From Silene conica (taxonomy: Eukaryota > Streptophyta > Magnoliopsida > Caryophyllales > Caryophyllaceae): 64,000 nucleotides of DNA. Under the pieces are notes generated by a model. The model saw only the letters and a list, made by a program, of their open reading frames with translations. It was not told the DNA's origin and did not search any database. The stretch's first letter is position 1, and each line of letters starts with the position of its first letter. Where the stretch lies: contig CM055318.2 in assembly GCA_029255685.2 (NCBI GenBank), forward strand, positions 13,645,001-13,709,000. The letters run 5' to 3'. The position numbers and the translations under genes were made by a program. Below are positions 58,568-64,000 of the stretch, piece after piece.

Positions 58568-60476
58568 CACTTGAAACTTCACTGGAGTGGCTTCCTGGAA
58601 GAAAAATTGGATAACTGTGTGATTAGTGTCCTTTGCTGTTGCTCCGTTTTATGAAGAGGCGTTTAGAATAAGTGTTGTGTTAACGATTATGTATGGGATT
58701 TCAGCATGTTTGGGCCAAACTTAAGTAATGGAATACTCTGAATTTCCATGTAGAAGTTATGTTGGAATTTTATTACTGAACATCTATTATTAGTTGCTAA
58801 TTATTTGTCCAGTGTTTATTCTGTCAACTAGCATTCTGTTTCCGATGTAGTGCACGTTTACGGGATAACTGTGAAATCCGCAGTCGCCCAATATTTATGC
58901 GCTGCACTGTACATCGAGCCCTAATACTGCCCCTAAATATATCTAACTTTAAAAGTTTCAATAATAATAAAAATGCGCTGAGGTGAGATTATATGGGTAA
59001 ATGTGAAACTTGAATTAAATTAAACTTAAAAGATATGAACAAAATTGAATTAATATGATCTTAACTAAACCAAGATTAAAACTAATGTATTTTATGTCAA
59101 TGATTTAAAAATCATTATACTCTATTAAATTTCGGTAAATACTAAAATAATTGAGAATTTTTTTTTTTTTTTTTTCTTTTTGGTAGATATTCGCATATTC
59201 CCTCCGTCACAAACATTTATTTATCTTTGTTTTTGACACACAAATGAAGAAAAAAAGGAGGGTGTTATTTGTTGCTAGTAGCTAGTATTATCGGATAAGA
59301 AATGCACTGAATGAAGGTGAATGATTAAATAACCCCTAGAAACCAACCCAAATGAAGGGAAACAAATGTTAAAGTACAAATTCTCATACAAGACAAACAT
59401 TATCCGTCACAGGTTAAAGACGAATAATACGCTTCGCTTCTCATAATATACAAGTAACACAATATTCATGGGGTGCTCGATGCTACATTTTCCCTTGTTT
59501 GTCCTCCACTTCCCTTATTATGAGAGAGGTACTATCCGTGTTCAACTTATGATTGATAATGTACGTTATATGCCAAACACTTTGATGTTTAAGACACCAA
59601 AAGTGAAAAGTATAATAAATAAAGAAATCAATTTATGATGGATAATACGCTCTTATTTTAATACGGACCGAGAGAGCATCATCTGAAATGAGCACATTAG
59701 TTTCGGGAGGGCTTGAGAAATAGGCCCTTTTTTGATGAGATACATTGAAAAGCAATTGTGTCGATTAAGACTTAATGGAAGTTTGGAAGTAGATTAGTCT
59801 AGTTCCCACTAAAATGACTAAAATGAGTGCATTTTTTTTTGGGTTTTTGTGCATTGATTACATAGGACTTGAAGTATTTGACAGCCACGAACCGCGCGAG
59901 TGCTATGTCCAACTTACTTTTAAGTACTGAATCGTCTGCATGTCTATCAAATTATCACTTTATTAGTGTCATACTTCACAGCCATCACAAATTCTCATTT
60001 GCGAATTGTGATAAATATATTCGTGGTAAACTCACGACGAGTCAAGTAATATCCAATTATTCATGTAGGGTCTTTAAGACAAAATTAAAACGTCTAAGAA
60101 AAGTAAATTATTTTGTCTTATTCACTCATATGAGTAACTAGATTTCATGCCCGGTGTTGCCTGGGTAATACTTGACATGATTTCAAAGTAATTATCGTAG
60201 CAGTTAATCTTCTAAAAATACTTAGTATAATAGGCATATAAAGAATAATTTAAGTATGATTGTTTTTTATGGCTAATGAAACATCAGATGTATCATCATC
60301 GAAACAACATGGAACGTTGAAAATGCATGAAACTCCAATAGAAACGGAAAAATGTATGTCCAATTCAATGTTCTTGGAAAGACACTTACATATTACGTAT
60401 CACTGTCAAAATAATATTTTAAGCACATATGTTTTTATAATAATTTATATACTTTTCATTTGAGCACGATCTTCAA
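58568..60476. other. Downstream region of the CAD-like gene
   Basis: The first 400 bp hold the probable 3' UTR (AATAATAATAAAAATG near 58960). Sequences like ACAAATTCTCATACAAGAC and TATCCGTCAC at 59375-59540, and CACAAATTCTCATTTGCGAA at 59988, resemble worn MITE ends. No gene is supported. Confidence 0.55.
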
Positions 60477-63400
60477 GATTATCAGAGCAAGATCATCTTG
60501 ATCCTGTTTCTGTTTGAAGTTTATTTTCTTTTCCGCTGTGCTATTTCTTTTTCAAGATTAGTCTACAATAATGTCAAATACAGTCAGTTCTAATTCAGTC
60601 AATACAATCAGTGTTGATGATCCTCATTATGTTCATCCGTCAGATGTTCCTGGTGTGAAATTGGTAGGCAATGTATTTGAAGGTGATGGTTATGGTAATT
60701 GGAAAAGATCCATGTTAATTGCTTTGTCAGCAAAGAACAAAACTGGTTTTATTGATGGTAGTATACCAAAGCCAGCAGCAAACTCAGCTACTTCTAAACA
60801 CTGGCAACGATGCAACGACATTGTATTTTCTTGGATTTTGAACTCTTTATCTCCTGAAATTGCGGATTTTGTTCTATACAGTAACTCTGCACAACTTGCT
60901 TGGAAAGAACTCGAAGATCGTTATGGACAATCCAATGGAGCTCAACTTTATGGTGTTCAGAAAAAGCTTAATGATTTCACTCAAGGAAGTGATTCTATTT
61001 CCTCATACTATACTAAGATCAAATCAGTATGGGATGAGATTGAAGGCATGGGAGTCAATCCCAGATGTTCTTGCAACTGTTCTTGTGGAGCAGCAGAGAA
61101 GCAGGTCAAATTTCAAGAAGATAGAAAGGTGGTACAATTTTTAATGGGTCTGAATGATTCCTTCTCTGTTATTCGTGGGACTATCCTCATGCAGAATCCT
61201 TTGCCTAAAATGGCAATGATTTACAACATATTACTCCAAGAAGAACGACAAAGAGAGTTACATAATCCTTCTTCTATTCAAATTGATGCTTCTGCTATGA
61301 TGGCCAAGAATTTTAATTCTAGAAATGGCTCTTACAATAACAATAAGAATTCTTCTCAAAGTTATAACAAAGGTCAGAATGGTGGTTTTAATCAAGGATA
61401 CAAGATGAATAATCAAGGGTATACTCATAATAATCCCAATTATAAAGGCAAGAATCATGTTCACTCTGGAAATCAACCTCAATCATCTGGTGATAAGCCT
61501 CTCATCAAATTATGCAATTACTGTAAAAAAAATGGACATACTGTTGATAATTGCTGGCATCTTTAGAACAGAAATAGGAAGTTTGCTGGGAATGCTTTCT
61601 TTGATCAAGAAGATAATCAACCAGGTGGTTCAGAAGGTAATGGGCAGTATTTTAATAATGAAGATACTTCTAATTCTGCTCAAGAAATGAATGTAGCATC
61701 TGCTAATTTCGCAGGTAATGCTCTTGTTTATTCTCCTTTCAATATCTATTTTAATTCATGGATTCTAGACACAGGTGCTAGTGATCATTTTTGTTCTAAT
61801 AAAGCTTTATTTTCTTCTTTTCATTCTATTCCTATCCCTTATTCTGTGACTTTACCTAATGGTCAAGTTGTCAAAATAGATTGTGTAGGTGATGTGCTTT
61901 TGACCACTGGTTTTACTTTATTCAATGTTCTCTATGTTCCAAGTTTTAAGTTCAACCTATTATCCATCAGTAAATTAGCTAAACAGTTAAACTCCATAGT
62001 GAGTTTTACCCCTAAAATTTGCTATTTGCAGGACTATTCCAAAAAGACAACTTTGAATAGCTCCACTATACCTGCTTCATCCAGAGTTTGATAAGAAGAC
62101 AACTTTGAATAGCTCCACTATAGATACTTCTTCTAGTTGTAATGTTGTTGCTTCAAATAATTCTAGTCAATTTTGGCATCAAAGATTGGGTCATTTACCT
62201 TTGTATAAACTGAAACTTTTGGATCTTTGTAATTCTCCTTCTGATAATGCAGATGATTTACATACTTGTTACATTTGTGCTCAAGCTCGTCAGCATAGAC
62301 TCTCCTTTCCTATTAGTTCAAGTTTTTCTCTTCAACCTTTTGAATTAATCCACATTGATCTTTGGGGACCCTATCCTATCCCTACTCATAATGGCTATAA
62401 GTACTTTCTTACTATTGTTGATGATTTCACTAGAGTTACCTGGACTCATTTATTGTGTTGCAAAAGTAATGCTTTTCCTTTTGTTAAAACCTTTCTTACC
62501 ATGGTTGACAAACAGTTTGATAAGAAAGTCAAGATCATTAGATCAGACAATGCTTTTGAATTAGGTACTAGTTCTGTTCATGCTGATTTTCTTGCTGAAA
62601 ATGGTATTATTCATCAGACTTCCTGTGTACATACACCCCAACAAAATGGTGTGGTAGAAAGGAAGCATAAGCATTTGTTAGAAACTACTAGAGCTTTGAA
62701 ATTTCAATCCAATCTTCCTATTCAATATTGGGGTGAATGTGTTCTCACTGCTACTTACATCATTAATAGAATACCATCAAAATTACTTAACAATTTGTCT
62801 CCTTATCAATTGTTGTTTGGTAAACCTCCTGATTTATTACATATGAAATCTTATGGTTGTTTGGCTTATGCATCTACTCCAAAACCAGGTAGGAGTAAGC
62901 TGTCCCCCGAAGCTTATGCTTGTGTTTTTCTTGGGTACCCTTTTGGTAAAAAGGCATACAAACTTTTGGATTTGCAATCAAAATCTATTTTGACTTCTAG
63001 AGATGTTGTCTTTCATGAGCATATTTTTCCTTTTGTTAATAATAAAGTGCATCAATTTATTCCTGTTGCTGCAAATGATTTCTTCACTCCTGATAATAAT
63101 CATGCTAATCCTTCTGTTAATATTCCTGATTCCACTCCTACTTTTATTCCTGATTCGTCTGCATCTTCTGATACTGTCCGTTCTTCTGATATGTCCAACA
63201 CTGCTTCTATTCCTTCTATTCCTGTTAGACAATCTACTCGTTCTTCTAGACCTCCTTCTTACTTGAATAATTATGTTTGTTCTACCTAATAAACAATGTC
63301 ATGTTGTATGTTGCCACACACTTACTTCTTTATGTGCTAGCCAATCTATTTCTTGTATATCTATTTCTGCTACTACTTCTCTTGGTACCGCTTCTTCACT

Positions 63401-64000
63401 TCCAATACAAGAACCTCGTAGTTATGAGGAGGCATCTCAGTTTCCTGAGTGGCAAGCTGCTATCAAAGATGAGTTCGCAGCTCTTGATCTTAATAACACT
63501 TGGTCCATTGTTCCTCTCCCAAGTGGCAAGAAGTCTATATCTTGTAAGTGGGTTTTTAAAGTTAAGCACAAGTCAGATGGAAGCTTAGAAAGATATAATG
63601 CTCGTTTAGTCGTCAAAGTTTACACACAAAAATAAAGGGTTGATTACACTGAGACGTTTTCTCCAGTAGTCAAAATGACTACTATAAGGAGTCTTGTCGC
63701 TGTTGCTGTTAAGATGGGATGGCAGATGTCTCAGTTGGACGTTAATAATGCTTTCCTCCACGGGGATCTTGATGAGGAAGTGTACATGAAGATTCCTCCA
63801 GGATTGATTGTTCAAGGCACCAATATGGTTTGCAAATTACAAAAATCTCTTTATGGGTTGAAGCAGGCTCCAGACAATGGAATGCCAAGTTATGTTCAGC
63901 TTTAAGATCAAGGGGCTATAAACAATCCTCAAATGATTATTCATTATTTTCAAAGAAGAATAATGGTAAAGTAGTCTACATAGCAATCTATGTAGATGAT
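60477..64000 (+). mobile_element. Ty1/copia element, broken, running past the window edge
   Basis: Parts in order: a primer-binding-site-like TTATCAGAGC (about 60479); Gag (60571 to about 61566), with the copia Gag segment (WKRSMLIALSAKNKTGFIDG) and a zinc knuckle CNYCKKNGHTVDNC; protease around 61757 (WILDTGASDHFCS); the pre-integrase segment HQRLGHLPLYKLKLL; integrase about 62330-62830 (HTPQQNGVVERKHK); and reverse transcriptase from about 63440 ([40 protein letters not shown]) to the window end, where the catalytic YVDD starts. The coding region carries a few breaks, so it is a fossil, moderately recent judging by how well the domains read. The 5' LTR border is not clear and the 3' LTR is outside. 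Confidence 0.9.

Noticed and set aside
59860-60150. 90-codon open frame downstream of the CAD-like gene
   Set aside because: No similarity recognised; it overlaps worn MITE-like sequence.
1-64000. tRNA, rRNA or other structural RNA genes
   Set aside because: I looked for tRNA A/B boxes and conserved rRNA segments; only retrotransposon primer-binding sites matched tRNA ends.

Overview
The window is nuclear DNA from a flowering plant, almost certainly a eudicot. Three genes with plant-type GT-AG introns match plant families closely, and the rest is AT-rich DNA full of plant transposable elements (Helitrons, Mutator-like, Harbinger-like and Stowaway-like MITEs, Ty3 and Ty1 LTR elements, a TRIM). 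I cannot name the species; Caryophyllales is only an impression.

Layout. 1-3455: the 5' half of a La-related protein 1 (LARP1) gene on the minus strand, with an exact 279-bp tandem duplication next to it. 3456-7202: AT-rich intergenic DNA. 7203-13979: a complete ten-exon minus-strand gene for a secreted A1-family aspartyl protease (526 aa). 14100-18700: MITEs, then a tandem duplication whose first copy holds a 2.2-kb Helitron and whose second copy is the empty site. 18704-29858: a recent gag-protease-only Ty3-type element in a complex arrangement with a second LTR, plus a foreign 2.5-kb solo LTR and a TRIM nested in it. 29882-44119: Helitrons in both orientations, several MITE families, a roughly 30-copy minisatellite and a Helitron helicase remnant. 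44295-46005: a solo LTR. 46344-49227: another Helitron. 49228-53525: intergenic DNA with a G-rich island and more MITEs. 53795-58567: a complete five-exon plus-strand alcohol dehydrogenase gene of the CAD/ELI3 family (362 aa). 60477-64000: a broken Ty1/copia element running off the window.

The host genes do not form a functional cluster. LARP1 is an RNA-binding translation regulator, the protease is a secreted or membrane-anchored enzyme, and the CAD-like enzyme reduces aldehydes or oxidises alcohols in specialised metabolism.

Two signals stand out. (1) The Ty3 element carries nine pairs of a 12-bp motif (consensus GGTCGACCGACC or its reverse complement). The two members of each pair are always 21 bp apart, start to start, although the 9-bp spacers all differ. 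Every one of the 18 motifs keeps an RCCGAC (DRE/CRT) core, and two pairs sit just upstream of the LTR TATA box. (2) The 2.5-kb solo LTR nested in that element contains arrays of small hairpins with a constant loop but different, mutually complementary stems (loop CGTATCACCACTGC five times, loop TTAACTG four times), plus eight GTTATA/TATAAC hairpins. Neither pattern is explained by coding or by ordinary LTR signals.
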